Part shown: in pieces, positions 8,991 through 18,929 of the stretch | Numbering within the stretch: the stretch's first letter is position 1 | How the letters are laid out: every line of letters starts with the position of its first letter | From: Bacteroidia bacterium | GTDB taxonomy: Bacteria; Bacteroidota; Bacteroidia; UKL13-3 | Reading direction: 5' to 3' | Length of the DNA stretch: 63,021 nucleotides | Assembly: GCA_018058135.1 (NCBI GenBank) | Contig: JAGPCK010000012.1 | Coordinates: 1-63,021, forward strand | The notes under the pieces: generated by a model | Database searches by the model: none | Told to the model about the DNA's origin: nothing | The model's input: only the letters and a program-made list of their open reading frames with translations | Translations under genes and position numbers: made by a program

Positions 8991-10657
8991 TGGATGTTTT
9001 TGAAGCGAACTCTGTGGGGTTGTGTATCACCAAGTCGTTGCTTTTTATTCTCTTCGTATTCGCTGTAGTTTCCTTCAAACCAATACACCTGAGAATTTCC
9101 CTCAAAGGCCAGAATATGTGTGGCTATGCGGTCAATAAACCAGCGGTCGTGGGAAATTACCACCACACAACCTGCAAAGTTTTCTATGGCTTCTTCTAAA
9201 GCACGTAGTGTATTAACGTCAATGTCATTGGTTGGCTCGTCAAGTAGCAGTACGTTTCCACCTTCTTTTAAAGTAATGGCTAAGTGCACACGATTTCTTT
9301 CTCCACCGGAAAGCACACCAACTTTTTTACTCTGGTCTGTTCCGCTGAAATTGAATTTTGAAATGTAGGCACGGGCATTAATTTGTCTTCCTCCGGCAAT
9401 CATAGTTTCTGTTCCGCCACTTATTACTTCGAATACACTTTTATCTGGTAGCAAATCTTTGTGGCTCTGATCCACATAAGCTACTTTCACTGTTTCTCCT
9501 ACTTTGAATGTGCCACTATCGGGTTGTTCTAATCCAAGCATCATGCGAAAGAGTGTTGTTTTACCTACGCCATTCGGGCCAATGATGCCAACAATACCTC
9601 CTTTAGGCAAAGAGAAACTGAGGTTTTCATACAATAATTTGTTGCCGAAAGCTTTGCTGATGTTTTGCGCTTCAATAACTACATCTCCCAAACGTGGCCC
9701 CGGAGGAATAAAGATTTCCAACTGTTGTTCTTTCTCTTTCTGTTCCTCGTTGAGCATTTTTTCATATGCCCCTAATCTGGCTTTTTGTTTAGCATGTCGG
9801 CCTTTTGGACCCATACGTACCCACTCCAACTCACGTTCCAGAGTTTTGGCGCGTTTGCTTTCTTGTTTTTCCTCCTGAGCTAATCGATTTTGTTTTTGCT
9901 CTAACCAACTGGTGTAATTGCCTTTCCACGGGATACCTTCTCCGCGGTCAAGTTCTAAAATCCATCCCGCTACATTGTCAAGAAAATAACGATCGTGGGT
10001 TACGGCAATTACAGTTCCGGGAAAATTTTTCAGGTACTGCTCTAACCAGTCTACTGATTCAGCATCGAGGTGGTTGGTTGGTTCATCCAGCAAAAGAATA
10101 TCGGGGTTACTCAACAGCAAACGACACAAGGCCACACGTCTGCGCTCTCCACCTGAAAGAATATTCACCGGAGTATCTGCATCAGGGCACCGTAAAGCAT
10201 CCATAGCTTTCTCCAGTTTATTGTCTAATTCCCAGGCATCGGTTTGTTCCAGTTTCTCCATCAGGTTGGCCTGTTTGTCAAGTAACTTATTCATGGCCTC
10301 ATCACTCATGGGTTCAGCGAGTTGGTTGTTTACTTCATCAAATTCTGCCAACAAATCAGTAATGTGCTTAACGCCTTCTCTTACCACCTCTATCACACTT
10401 TTGTTTTCGTCCAATTGAGGTTCCTGTTCCAATAAACCGATTTTGTATGAGCCGTCAAATACTACTTCTCCCTGAAAGTTCTTGTCTATTCCTGCGATAA
10501 TTCGTAGCAAGCTGGACTTACCTGAGCCGTTTAAACCCAATACACCAATCTTTGCTCCATAGAAAAAAGAAAGGTAGATGTTTTTAAGAACTTGTTTATT
10601 AGGTGGGTAAGTTTTATTTACCCCTGCCATAGAAAAGATAATTTTCTGGTCGCTCAT
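8987..10657 (-). CDS. ettA: Energy-dependent translational throttle protein EttA (ABC-F ATPase)
   Basis: A soluble protein with two ABC ATPase domains and no membrane segment. EttA binds the ribosomal E site and gates entry into elongation according to ADP/ATP. Domain 1 has Walker A GLNGSGKSSLLR, signature LSGGERRRVALCRLLL and Walker B LLLDEPTNHLDAES. Domain 2 has GPNGVGKTTLFR, LSGGERNRVHLAITL and LLLDEPTNDIDVNT. The Arg/Lys-rich linker WVRMGPKGRHAKQKARL lies between them. At 556 residues from the ATG at 10657 the length is typical of EttA. That start is favoured over 10678 because an exact -7 box overlaps the longer reading. Confidence 0.93.
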   Translation of the reverse strand: MSDQKIIFSMAGVNKTYPPNKQVLKNIYLSFFYGAKIGVLGLNGSGKSSLLRIIAGIDKNFQGEVVFDGSYKIGLLEQEPQLDENKSVIEVVREGVKHITDLLAEFDEVNNQLAEPMSDEAMNKLLDKQANLMEKLEQTDAWELDNKLEKAMDALRCPDADTPVNILSGGERRRVALCRLLLSNPDILLLDEPTNHLDAESVDWLEQYLKNFPGTVIAVTHDRYFLDNVAGWILELDRGEGIPWKGNYTSWLEQKQNRLAQEEKQESKRAKTLERELEWVRMGPKGRHAKQKARLGAYEKMLNEEQKEKEQQLEIFIPPGPRLGDVVIEAQNISKAFGNKLLYENLSFSLPKGGIVGIIGPNGVGKTTLFRMMLGLEQPDSGTFKVGETVKVAYVDQSHKDLLPDKSVFEVISGGTETMIAGGRQINARAYISKFNFSGTDQSKKVGVLSGGERNRVHLAITLKEGGNVLLLDEPTNDIDVNTLRALEEAIENFAGCVVVISHDRWFIDRIATHILAFEGNSQVYWFEGNYSEYEENKKQRLGDTQPHRVRFKNIH

Positions 10658-10675
10658 CTTGTAAAATTTAAGGTG

Positions 10676-10683
10676 CAAATATA
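10676..10683 (-). promoter_or_regulatory. -7 element of ettA
   Basis: Minus-strand TATATTTG, exact TAnnTTTG, 18 bp upstream of the ATG at 10657. Confidence 0.6.
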
Positions 10684-10757
10684 TATTGAATACTTGATGT
10701 AAATCTTTGTTTTTGTAAGGGAAAAAATTAAGATTTGCTAAGGTTTAGTGAAGTAAA

Positions 10758-13700
10758 ATGTTAAAGCGGAAGATTTTATGCTTAGTGATACCTGTCTGTT
10801 TAATTTTTGCAAGTTACAGTCAGTCGTTTGCCACCCATTTAATGGGGAGTGATCTTACTTACCGTTGCAGTAATGACTCCTTTTACTTTGTGCTGAAAGT
10901 GTATCGTGATTGCGGTTCTTCCGTATTGGTTTCTACTACGGGACAGGTACTTAACGTAGTAGGAGGAACTCAAAACTTTAATGCCGCTCTTACACATGTA
11001 AGCACAAAAGATATTACACCGGTTTGTTCAAGTGCTGTAAGCAAATGCGTAAGCCCAGCGGGAACTGTTGGGTTTCAGGAATATACTTTTGTTTCATCTG
11101 TGTTTTTCGGAACACCTGCCAGAGCTGCCATCTGTCAGTGGAGGGTTAGCTGGACACTGGCAGCCCGAAATTCAACTATTACCACCGGTCAGGCAGATCA
11201 GAATTTTTTTACTTTCACTACATTTAATCGCTGTTTAGCTCCATGTAATTCGTCACCCTTCTTTACTGATGCACCTATTTCATTGCTTTGCGGCAACCAG
11301 GCACAATACATTAACATGAGTGCTGTAGACACTACGGATAGTCCCAGAGATTCTATAAGCTATCATTTGGATACAGCGTGGCAGTCTGCAACAACTATGT
11401 GTTCATATGCAACGGGTTTATCTCCCCGGTATCCAGTTCACGCCATAGGTAGTATTTTAAATTTGGATTCCATATCAGGTACATTGCAAATGATACCCAT
11501 TCCGAATCAGATAGGAGTTTTGGTTATTGCGGTGAAAGAGTGGAGAAAAATTGCAGGTGTTTATCAACTAATAAGTGTTATCAGAAGAGATATACAAATT
11601 AATGTGAGCGTTTGTGGTTCAGGAAGAACAAGTCCAATTTTACCCTCACAGGCTCAAAGGCAGGTTTGCCCGGGTCAAAACCTGAGTTTTGTTGTACCCG
11701 TTGTTGATCCTGATGCAGGAAATGCAGTTACACTCAGTTGGAGTGGCAACTTTTCAGGAGCAAGTTTTTCTTCTGTTGGTTCACCTATACCAACTGGAAA
11801 TTTTAGTTGGACTCCTACCAATGCACAAGCCTCTGCAACACCGTATTATTTTTCTGTTTTAGCCAGAGACAATTCCTGTCCATATAATTTGTACTCCACA
11901 CGTACGTATTACATCAAAGTGAAGTATCAGCCTTTTGCCACAGTAACCCCATCGGGTCCGTTAACCATGACCCCGGGAGATTTGGTTACTTTAACGGCTA
12001 CCGCTCCGCAACTAGGGTACACGTATCAGTGGTTAAAAAATAACGTGGCCATATCGGGAGCAACATCTTCAGTTTATACAGCTACTACAAACGGTCAATA
12101 CAGTGTACGCATAAATAATTCAGATAATTGCCCTGATACATCTAACGCAGTGCAGTTGGATTATGTGACGGGTATAAGTACCTATCCCTATTATGAATCT
12201 TTTGAACTGAATAGTGGTGGTTGGATAGCATCAGGAACTAACTCAAGCTGGACAAGGTCTGCCATTACCCTAAATAAACCTACCTTAGGTGTAGGTGCCG
12301 CTAACGGTTCTTATGCATGGTACACCAATGCAACAGGCAATTACAATAACAACGAAACCTCATACCTTACGTCTCCTGTGTTTGATATGTCAACGGCTTT
12401 CGGGGGAACAAATCCGGTGTTGTCCTTTAACATGATGCGCAAGTTATCTACCTCAGATTTATTGTGGGTGGAGTATAATGATGGCGGTGTGTGGACCAAG
12501 CTTGGGACATTCGGGGCAGGAACCAACTGGTATACCACCAGCACCCCACCTTATGCCTGGAGCGGAGCATTGGCCAAATGGCATGTGGTCAGTTACATAA
12601 TACCATTAAATACAATAACCAATAAGAGTGCAGTTCAGTTCAGGTTTGTATTCAGTTCCAATTCAACAGGCAATGAAGAAGGAATTGCTATTGATGATAT
12701 TCATATTCATTCACAGGAAAATATATGGACGGCAGCCACCTCAGTTACCAATGTTATTCAGCGAAGCACCGGCACTAATACCTGGTTGCATTTTAACTCA
12801 GGAGGCAGCAGAATAATCTCTATTAAAGATAACGGGTTTTATCTGGATTCTATACGGGTAAGTTGCTATCGCAATACTGGGGCAGTTCGCAGTTTAAACT
12901 CAGGTGGCTTACAATATTATCTTGACCGGAGTTGGGTGATAAGGACCAAAAACGCTCCAAGTATACCTGTTACAGTGCGTCTTTATCTCACGCACCAGGA
13001 GTTTAATGCACTCGATGTAGCTGACCCTATCATTAACAGCATCAAACGTATGGGAATTACTAAATACAGTGGTGCCAATCAGGATGGCAGCTGGGCCAAC
13101 AATTCCACCATCGGGCAGGCTACATTTATTCCCCACACTACAGTTTCAGCGGTAATTCCTTATTTCAGTGGTTATATTCTGGAATTTAATGTGAGTAGTT
13201 TTTCGGAGTTTTGGGTAAACAGCGGTACTAATTCTGCCAGTATTCCTTTGCCTGTGGAGTGGCTTACTTTCACTGCTCAACGAAAAGGCAAAGATGCTGT
13301 TTTAAACTGGACAACATCTTGGGAGCAGAATAATCATCATTTTGAAGTGGAGCGTTCTATTGCGGGTTTACCTGATGGTTTTAATAAGCTGGAAGACATA
13401 GCGGGTAAAGGCAGTGTGGTGTCAGTTGCATCATATACCTATACAGATTATTCACCTGTTGAAAGCGGTACTGTTATTTACCGTTTGAAGCAAGTGGATA
13501 ATAACGGAGTGTTTGATTATTCGCCTGTAAGAAGTGTTAACTTCGATGATGTTTATACATCAGCTGATGTACAGGTTGCCCCCAATCCATTTGCCGGTAC
13601 AACCCGTATTTCTGTTATAAATACAATAGCTCAGCAGGCACAAATTACAATAACCAATGCCGGTGCTGATTTTTCTTTACAGAAAGAAATGTATTTAAAG

Positions 13701-13811
13701 GAAGGCGATTCTAGGTTGGATTTATCAACTAATGAATGGCCAGCGGGAGTTTATTTCCTGCACATTACTACTCCATACTGGAGTAAAGTGGTGAAGCTGG
13801 TGAAGCAATAA
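10758..13811 (+). CDS. Large secreted surface protein with T9SS sorting tail
   Basis: The 1017-residue product begins with a signal peptide (MLKRKILCLVIPVCLIFASYSQSFA). The N-terminal third starts THLMGSDLTYRCSNDSFYFVLKVYRDC, a pattern I have seen in many Bacteroidota gliding/adhesion-type proteins. The middle contains PKD/Ig-like stretches (TPSGPLTMTPGDLVTLTATA and CPDTSNAVQLDYV) and a jelly-roll-like segment (YESFELNSGGW to IAIDDIHIHS). The last ~80 residues (VAPNPFAGTTRI to YWSKVVKLVKQ) are a type A T9SS C-terminal sorting domain with PNP, GxYFL and terminal Lys motifs. It is expected on the cell surface or outside. No catalytic residues are recognised. Confidence 0.85.
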   Translation: MLKRKILCLVIPVCLIFASYSQSFATHLMGSDLTYRCSNDSFYFVLKVYRDCGSSVLVSTTGQVLNVVGGTQNFNAALTHVSTKDITPVCSSAVSKCVSPAGTVGFQEYTFVSSVFFGTPARAAICQWRVSWTLAARNSTITTGQADQNFFTFTTFNRCLAPCNSSPFFTDAPISLLCGNQAQYINMSAVDTTDSPRDSISYHLDTAWQSATTMCSYATGLSPRYPVHAIGSILNLDSISGTLQMIPIPNQIGVLVIAVKEWRKIAGVYQLISVIRRDIQINVSVCGSGRTSPILPSQAQRQVCPGQNLSFVVPVVDPDAGNAVTLSWSGNFSGASFSSVGSPIPTGNFSWTPTNAQASATPYYFSVLARDNSCPYNLYSTRTYYIKVKYQPFATVTPSGPLTMTPGDLVTLTATAPQLGYTYQWLKNNVAISGATSSVYTATTNGQYSVRINNSDNCPDTSNAVQLDYVTGISTYPYYESFELNSGGWIASGTNSSWTRSAITLNKPTLGVGAANGSYAWYTNATGNYNNNETSYLTSPVFDMSTAFGGTNPVLSFNMMRKLSTSDLLWVEYNDGGVWTKLGTFGAGTNWYTTSTPPYAWSGALAKWHVVSYIIPLNTITNKSAVQFRFVFSSNSTGNEEGIAIDDIHIHSQENIWTAATSVTNVIQRSTGTNTWLHFNSGGSRIISIKDNGFYLDSIRVSCYRNTGAVRSLNSGGLQYYLDRSWVIRTKNAPSIPVTVRLYLTHQEFNALDVADPIINSIKRMGITKYSGANQDGSWANNSTIGQATFIPHTTVSAVIPYFSGYILEFNVSSFSEFWVNSGTNSASIPLPVEWLTFTAQRKGKDAVLNWTTSWEQNNHHFEVERSIAGLPDGFNKLEDIAGKGSVVSVASYTYTDYSPVESGTVIYRLKQVDNNGVFDYSPVRSVNFDDVYTSADVQVAPNPFAGTTRISVINTIAQQAQITITNAGADFSLQKEMYLKEGDSRLDLSTNEWPAGVYFLHITTPYWSKVVKLVKQ

Positions 13812-13816
13812 TTTTA

Positions 13817-15097
13817 CTAGGCCTTTTGAAGCGTAAACACCGTAATTTCAGGTAATATTCCAACTCTGCCGGGGTATCCTATAAAACCGAATCCTCTGTT
13901 TACATACAGGTGTTGATTGCCTTCAGTGTACATACCTGCCCATTGTTTGTAAATGTATTGTGACGGACTCCATTTAAATGAGCCTATCTCAACCCCGAAT
14001 TGCATGCCGTGCGTATGTCCGGCAAACATCACATCAATGTCACTATGTTCTTTGCGAACTATAGCATCCCAATGTGACGGGTCATGGGAAAGTAGTAATT
14101 GAACCGGAGTTTCTTCCATACCCTGTTTGGCTTTTGCGATATCGCCAAACTTTTGAAAACGTCCTCGGTCTCCCCAGTTTTCTACTCCGATTAATCCCAG
14201 TTTTTGTCCGTGTATCGAAATTACTTCGTGCTGATTTCGCATTAAGTTCCAACCCAAGTCTTTGTGGACATCGCACAGGTCAGCCAGATTTTTGGCTTTC
14301 TCTTCAGGGCTTGTCCACGTGGTTACATAATCTCCGTAATCATGATTGCCCAGGGTAGAGAATACGCCCATCGGTGCTTTGATGTGCCCGAAGATATCAG
14401 TGTATTCATATACCTCGTCCGTTTTGTTGTTCACCATGTCTCCGGTAAAAAAAATCAAATCGGCTTTTTGTTGCATAATCATGTCGATGCCTTTTTTCAC
14501 GGCATCTTTGTCAAAAAAACTTCCTGAATGTATATCAGAAATCTGTACTATTTTTAATCCGTTGAAACGATCGGGCAACTTGGGGAGATAAATGGTTTGA
14601 TGCCTTAGCTTATAATCATAAGCACCTTTTACCATACCTTTTGTAAGCATAATAAATGGAATGCCTCCGGCTATAATACCTGCTTGAGTAATAAATTTGG
14701 AGCGGGAAATTTTATGTTCAGGATTTTCCTGAGTGCTGGCCGGTGCGGCAGGTGCTGCCGTTCGCATGATTTTGCGTTTTGACCAAATGGACAATCTGCG
14801 TAAATCATCAGCAAACAGAAAAGGCAAGGCAATCAGTTTGGAGAAATAAACAGTGGCCAGTGAAGCCATAAAATAATTGCGGAATAATGTGTTTGATTCC
14901 AGTTGCGGTACAATAAGGTAACACACACTGCCGGCAATAAAAATCCAGGGGATGGTCCAGAATATTCTTTTAACGAGCAGTTGCCGCTTGTGCGATTTCT
15001 TAAAAAGCAGTCTTTTTATTCCGAGCCACAGGTATGCGTCAATAAGCATTACAAAGGCAACCGTGCCTACAATGAGTTTTAATTTAAATATGAGCAC
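13817..15097 (-). CDS. Membrane-anchored calcineurin-like metallophosphoesterase
   Basis: The 426-residue product has an N-terminal membrane part with about four hydrophobic helices, a TAT-like SRSKFITQAGIIAGG segment and then a metallophosphoesterase domain. Metal ligands are visible in order: KIVQISDIHSGSF (DxH), FFTGDMVNNK (GD), STLGNHDYGDY (GNHD), LLLSHDPSHW and FAGHTHGMQFG (GHTH). The arrangement matches the YkuE/YaeI group, some of which cleave UDP-diacylglucosamine-like or pyrophosphate substrates, but the substrate here is unknown. The start codon appears to be GTG (15097). It lies directly downstream of the aldo/keto reductase gene and may share its transcript. Confidence 0.88.
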   Translation of the reverse strand: MLIFKLKLIVGTVAFVMLIDAYLWLGIKRLLFKKSHKRQLLVKRIFWTIPWIFIAGSVCYLIVPQLESNTLFRNYFMASLATVYFSKLIALPFLFADDLRRLSIWSKRKIMRTAAPAAPASTQENPEHKISRSKFITQAGIIAGGIPFIMLTKGMVKGAYDYKLRHQTIYLPKLPDRFNGLKIVQISDIHSGSFFDKDAVKKGIDMIMQQKADLIFFTGDMVNNKTDEVYEYTDIFGHIKAPMGVFSTLGNHDYGDYVTTWTSPEEKAKNLADLCDVHKDLGWNLMRNQHEVISIHGQKLGLIGVENWGDRGRFQKFGDIAKAKQGMEETPVQLLLSHDPSHWDAIVRKEHSDIDVMFAGHTHGMQFGVEIGSFKWSPSQYIYKQWAGMYTEGNQHLYVNRGFGFIGYPGRVGILPEITVFTLQKA

Positions 15098-15112
15098 TGT
15101 GCAGTAATGTTA

Positions 15113-16123
15113 TCAATATCCTCTTTTAATAATTCCGAACCCAATGCGTGTTCCTGTGTATTGGTCAACAGGTGCATTGTCGAGAATGTTTTCAATTTCC
15201 TGCATAATCTCTCCAGGAAGAGTCACGTTTATAGCTTTTACGTTTTGCTCGACTTGTTGCGGACGTGATGCACCTATAATCAGGCTGGTGATGGGTTGTT
15301 TACTCAGCGCCCAGGCCAGCGCCAGTTCGGCCATCGAAATATCATAACCCGCAGCAATGGTTTTGAGCATCTCCATTTTTTGATAAAAGCCCTCATCCAT
15401 ACGTTTGGTAGGGAACCACACACCCATTACATCATTAGATGCGCGTGAATCAGCAGGTACATGGTCGCGTGTGTATTTACCGGTTAGCAAACCCTGAGCA
15501 AGTGGAGAGTATACCACAATACCCAGTTGTTCTTTCTGGCAAACGTCCATCACATCTACTTCCAGTGAGCGATTGAGCATGTTGTAAACAGGTTGGTTGG
15601 ATACAGGTTTGCGCCAGCCGTTGTGTTCGCAAATACGCATGGCATTGGTTATTTGTACAGCACTCCACTGGCTTACACCCCAGTGTAAAATGTAGCCTCG
15701 TTCTACCAGGTTGTGCATGGCATAACAGGTTTCTTCCAAAGGCGTATCAATATCGTAGCGGTGGCATTGGTACAAATCAATGTAGTCGGTTTTTAAGCGT
15801 TGAAGAGATGCTTCACAGGCGCTGCGTACATGGCGTATGGAAAGGCCCTGATTCATCCAGTGCTCACTCATGGGGCCGAATACCTTGGTACCTATAATAA
15901 CTTCTTCCCGTTTAATGGTTTTTAGAAAATCGCCCAGCACCTTTTCTGACTCGCCTTTGTTGTATATATCAGCTGTATCAATGAAGTTAATACCCAGGTC
16001 CAGCGCGCGTCTCATGCATTCAAACGCAGTAGAGTTGTCAATACCCAAACCTGTAGTGAGCCAGGTGCCCAAACTTATTTCGGAAATATATAATCCTGAA
16101 TTACCCAGTTGTCTGTATTTCAT
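15113..16123 (-). CDS. Aldo/keto reductase, potassium-channel beta-subunit-like
   Basis: A 336-residue NADPH-dependent oxidoreductase of the (beta/alpha)8 aldo/keto reductase family. The catalytic tetrad is visible: Asp and Tyr in FIDTADIYNKGESE, Lys in IIGTKVFGPM and His in DLYQCHRYD. The NADPH-binding end is QPITSLIIGASRPQQVEQNVKA. The start MKYRQLGNSGLYISEISLGTW and the GVSQWSAVQI block resemble the Kv-beta/YghZ-like branch (AKR6/AKR14). The physiological substrate is unknown. It shares a 30-bp control region with mtgA, in which the two promoters overlap. Confidence 0.92.
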   Translation of the reverse strand: MKYRQLGNSGLYISEISLGTWLTTGLGIDNSTAFECMRRALDLGINFIDTADIYNKGESEKVLGDFLKTIKREEVIIGTKVFGPMSEHWMNQGLSIRHVRSACEASLQRLKTDYIDLYQCHRYDIDTPLEETCYAMHNLVERGYILHWGVSQWSAVQITNAMRICEHNGWRKPVSNQPVYNMLNRSLEVDVMDVCQKEQLGIVVYSPLAQGLLTGKYTRDHVPADSRASNDVMGVWFPTKRMDEGFYQKMEMLKTIAAGYDISMAELALAWALSKQPITSLIIGASRPQQVEQNVKAINVTLPGEIMQEIENILDNAPVDQYTGTRIGFGIIKRGY

Positions 16124-16130
16124 ATCCGCT

Positions 16131-16138
16131 TATTTTTG
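16131..16138 (+). promoter_or_regulatory. -7 element of mtgA
   Basis: TATTTTTG, exact TAnnTTTG, on the plus strand. It faces the minus-strand box at 16141-16148 across two bases. The predicted mtgA start codon (TTG 16169) lies downstream of it, while the ATG at 16109 lies upstream and would not be transcribed from here. Confidence 0.6.
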
Positions 16139-16140
16139 CG

Positions 16141-16148
16141 CAAAGTTA
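16141..16148 (-). promoter_or_regulatory. -7 element of the aldo/keto reductase gene
   Basis: Minus-strand TAACTTTG, exact TAnnTTTG, 17 bp before the ATG at 16123. It is arranged tail to tail with the mtgA box. Confidence 0.6.
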
Positions 16149-16168
16149 ACCAACACCATCTAACTATT

Positions 16169-16903
16169 TTGGGCAAGCAGCAAAACAAATCGAAAAAAGG
16201 TGCCAGCGGCTTTTTGCAGCAGGTAAAGCGCGGGATATTTTTCCTGTTGTTGCAGTTTATTCAGTGGAGTTTGCTGTTTATCTGTTTGTACCGCATAGTG
16301 CCTGTACCATTAACCCCTTTACACATTATCCGTCTTTTTGAAGAACGAAAAGACGATAAAGAAACCCGCTTGGAAAAAGACTGGGTGGCAATAGACGAAA
16401 TGTCGCCCAACATGCCACTCGCTGTGGTAACCTCAGAAGACCCCAAATTTTTTGAACACTTCGGGTTTGATTTTGAGCAAATCAAAAATTCACTGGAGCG
16501 TAACATAGAGAAAGGAAAAAAACTTCGTGGAGCCAGCACCATTACTCAACAAACTGCCAAGAATTTGTTTTTGTGGCCCAAGCGCAGTTGGTTACGCAAG
16601 GGTATAGAAGTGTATTTTACACTGACCATTGAAACCTTCTGGAACAAGAAACGTATTCTGGAGGTTTACCTCAACATCATTGAAATGGGTGATGGTATCT
16701 ACGGTGCAGAGGCAGCTGCTCAGGAATATTTCAGCAAAAGTTGTGAGAATTTGTCAAAAAATGAGGCAGCTTTAATAGCAGCCGTATTGCCTAATCCGCG
16801 CAAATGGTCACCGGCTAAGCCTACTGCCTATATTCGCAAAAAGCAGCAACGTATTGTGCGTTACATGAAGTATGTTGATATGGAGGCGCTGAATAATAAT
16901 TAA
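16169..16903 (+). CDS. mtgA: Monofunctional peptidoglycan glycosyltransferase
   Basis: MtgA polymerises lipid II into glycan strands on the outer face of the inner membrane. The protein has one N-terminal membrane helix (GIFFLLLQFIQWSLLFICLY), then the GT51 domain: VVTSEDPKFFEHFGFD with the catalytic Glu, RGASTITQQTAKNLFLW, KRILEVYLNIIEMGDGIYGAEAAAQEYF and NEAALIAAVLPNPRKWSP. No transpeptidase domain follows, so it is monofunctional. I place the start at TTG 16169 (244 residues, basic N-terminus GKQQNKSKKG) because the only upstream ATG (16109) precedes the promoter box. Typical MtgA length supports this. Confidence 0.93.
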   Translation: MGKQQNKSKKGASGFLQQVKRGIFFLLLQFIQWSLLFICLYRIVPVPLTPLHIIRLFEERKDDKETRLEKDWVAIDEMSPNMPLAVVTSEDPKFFEHFGFDFEQIKNSLERNIEKGKKLRGASTITQQTAKNLFLWPKRSWLRKGIEVYFTLTIETFWNKKRILEVYLNIIEMGDGIYGAEAAAQEYFSKSCENLSKNEAALIAAVLPNPRKWSPAKPTAYIRKKQQRIVRYMKYVDMEALNNN

Positions 16904-16964
16904 TTAAAATTATTCGTTGAAATTCGAAAAATTCTATAAATTCGAATTATCAAATCCAAAATAT

Positions 16965-18929
16965 ATGAAAAAGCTGCAAGTTTACCAAGTTGTTTTCCTG
17001 TTTGTATTAACATTTACAATCGGTTGTAAAAAGGAAAGTCAATTGCCAGACCTTGATAATAGAAATCCGATAATTAATTCTAATTCTGGCGGAATAAACA
17101 TTTTTACAGGCTCCTCTCAAAATCCGTATGCTATAAGTAATATTAGATTTGTTAAATCTATTTTCAGTACACTATCAGATCCATTTGCACAACAACTTGG
17201 TGCTGCTGCAATGGACCCTAACGCAAAATGGCTCTACATTCGACTTAACCCAACCACAGAGATTCATTACACAGCAGTTGAAAGCATGATTGCAGCCGAT
17301 ACAGCCATTCACTTATTCAATCATCCATTAGATACACCTACTTACATAACATCAACTTGGGAAGATTTTTCTGAAGCTAATTTTAAAAATCAGTTTTATA
17401 ATGACGACTATCTTTATACTGTAATACGCGTAAGCTCCACTGTGAGGCCAGGTAATGTTCCTTACACAATTCTTGATACGCTATACATACCTAATGATGA
17501 CGAACCCTATCTCGATTTTTTTGCTCATATGGTCACTAATAATATTGATAACCAAACCATGTTTATTATTGAAAACGAGTACCCTGATTTGTATGAGATT
17601 TTACTTGAAAACGATAGTCAACTTGTACACGTATCACCCAAGTATTTAGATAAGTACAAAACAAATAGTATTTTCAGTGGTGCTTTCAACTCAGTTTTTG
17701 GAGGGCTGAGTTCAATTTTTAATGGAGCATCAAATTTATTTGGTTGGGGGGTGCAGCCTAGTGGTTATTTATATGTTTATGATGACGCACAAGGCGCGAA
17801 TGTGCCTGTTATGGGCTGTAGGGTGGATGCAATTCATTGGGGTAAAACAGTAAGCGGATGGACAGATGTTTTTGGCCATTTTCAAATTAACCGTAGGTTT
17901 TTGTTTGGCTCATTAATAACAATGGTCTATGATAACGGGCTGTGTAAGATTAAACAGTTTGATACACACAGCGGATGGGTGGCAACTGTACCTGTGCAAT
18001 GGGTATTGAATGCGGCTACCCATATAAGTGGGTTTTACAGTGCATCTCAAATGGCTAATTTAAGTAAAACATACACGGCCCACACACAAGTAAGGTTTTG
18101 GAGTATGATAACAAACGGAGCGTTTGAGTCGTATTTTATGAATATTGCAAAAGGCATAACTATCAATGCAGGTCGCATAACTATTTTTGCCCACTGGGCT
18201 GATAATTCTGGTGGTGCAAGTGCGGCCATGTTGGGGTATTTAGGGTCGATAAATTCAGGCATGGAGCTGGTGCTGCTTAAGCTAGGTGCACCCAGCTTAT
18301 CTACCTCCCCAAAACCAAGACTGTTTTGGGGATATTTACCGGATGTAACAATTAGAATGGATGCAACACCAGCAGTTGATGAAGATTATCACAAATTTGG
18401 AATTTCTAAATCAACCTTGTACCATGAACTTGCTCATGTAAGCCATTATTTTAAAGTGGGCAACTCTTTTTGGATTGAAAATATTAATCATGTATTAGCT
18501 GCTAATCCGGGTTACGGTGGCAACCCATCAACAGATGCCCATTCTGAATTCTTTTGTTTAACCGAGGGCTGGGCAGAGTATATAGGGCAATTGTATGCAA
18601 GTATGAGGTATCCCGGTTTTAGTTTTCAGCATTCATATTATAAAGGAGGTTCTGTGAGCGGGATCTATCTAACACATTTGGAAAATGGAGAAACATTTAA
18701 CAACGAATACATACCCAAAGGTCTTTTTTATGATTTGACAGATGAGGAGCCGGGGGTGGGTAATGATGAAACTATTTACGATAAGTTGGATAATTATACA
18801 ACGGGACAAATGTTTCAATGTTTAAATTCGCAAACCGATAATATTCCTGATTTTAAAGCTAGATTAGTTAGTCTATGGGGAGGGAATCAAAGTCATCTAA
18901 ACGATTTATTTGATGAGTATGGATTCTAA
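16965..18929 (+). CDS. Lipoprotein with HExxH motif, putative zinc metallopeptidase
   Basis: From the ATG at 16965 the 654-residue product has a lipoprotein signal (VVFLFVLTFTIGCKKE). The middle (GYLYVYDDAQGANVPVMGCRV ... GWTDVFGHFQINRRF) looks like a carboxypeptidase-regulatory-like beta-sandwich. Residues 487-491 are HELAH in STLYHELAHVSHYF, a possible zinc-binding HExxH. Acidic residues about 45-50 positions later (FCLTEGWAEYIG, E534/E538) could be the third ligand. I do not recognise the family. The ATG is preferred over the upstream reading because the signal peptide starts there. It is followed, with a short overlap, by two related small lipoproteins, so the three probably form one transcript. 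Confidence 0.6.
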   Translation: MKKLQVYQVVFLFVLTFTIGCKKESQLPDLDNRNPIINSNSGGINIFTGSSQNPYAISNIRFVKSIFSTLSDPFAQQLGAAAMDPNAKWLYIRLNPTTEIHYTAVESMIAADTAIHLFNHPLDTPTYITSTWEDFSEANFKNQFYNDDYLYTVIRVSSTVRPGNVPYTILDTLYIPNDDEPYLDFFAHMVTNNIDNQTMFIIENEYPDLYEILLENDSQLVHVSPKYLDKYKTNSIFSGAFNSVFGGLSSIFNGASNLFGWGVQPSGYLYVYDDAQGANVPVMGCRVDAIHWGKTVSGWTDVFGHFQINRRFLFGSLITMVYDNGLCKIKQFDTHSGWVATVPVQWVLNAATHISGFYSASQMANLSKTYTAHTQVRFWSMITNGAFESYFMNIAKGITINAGRITIFAHWADNSGGASAAMLGYLGSINSGMELVLLKLGAPSLSTSPKPRLFWGYLPDVTIRMDATPAVDEDYHKFGISKSTLYHELAHVSHYFKVGNSFWIENINHVLAANPGYGGNPSTDAHSEFFCLTEGWAEYIGQLYASMRYPGFSFQHSYYKGGSVSGIYLTHLENGETFNNEYIPKGLFYDLTDEEPGVGNDETIYDKLDNYTTGQMFQCLNSQTDNIPDFKARLVSLWGGNQSHLNDLFDEYGF

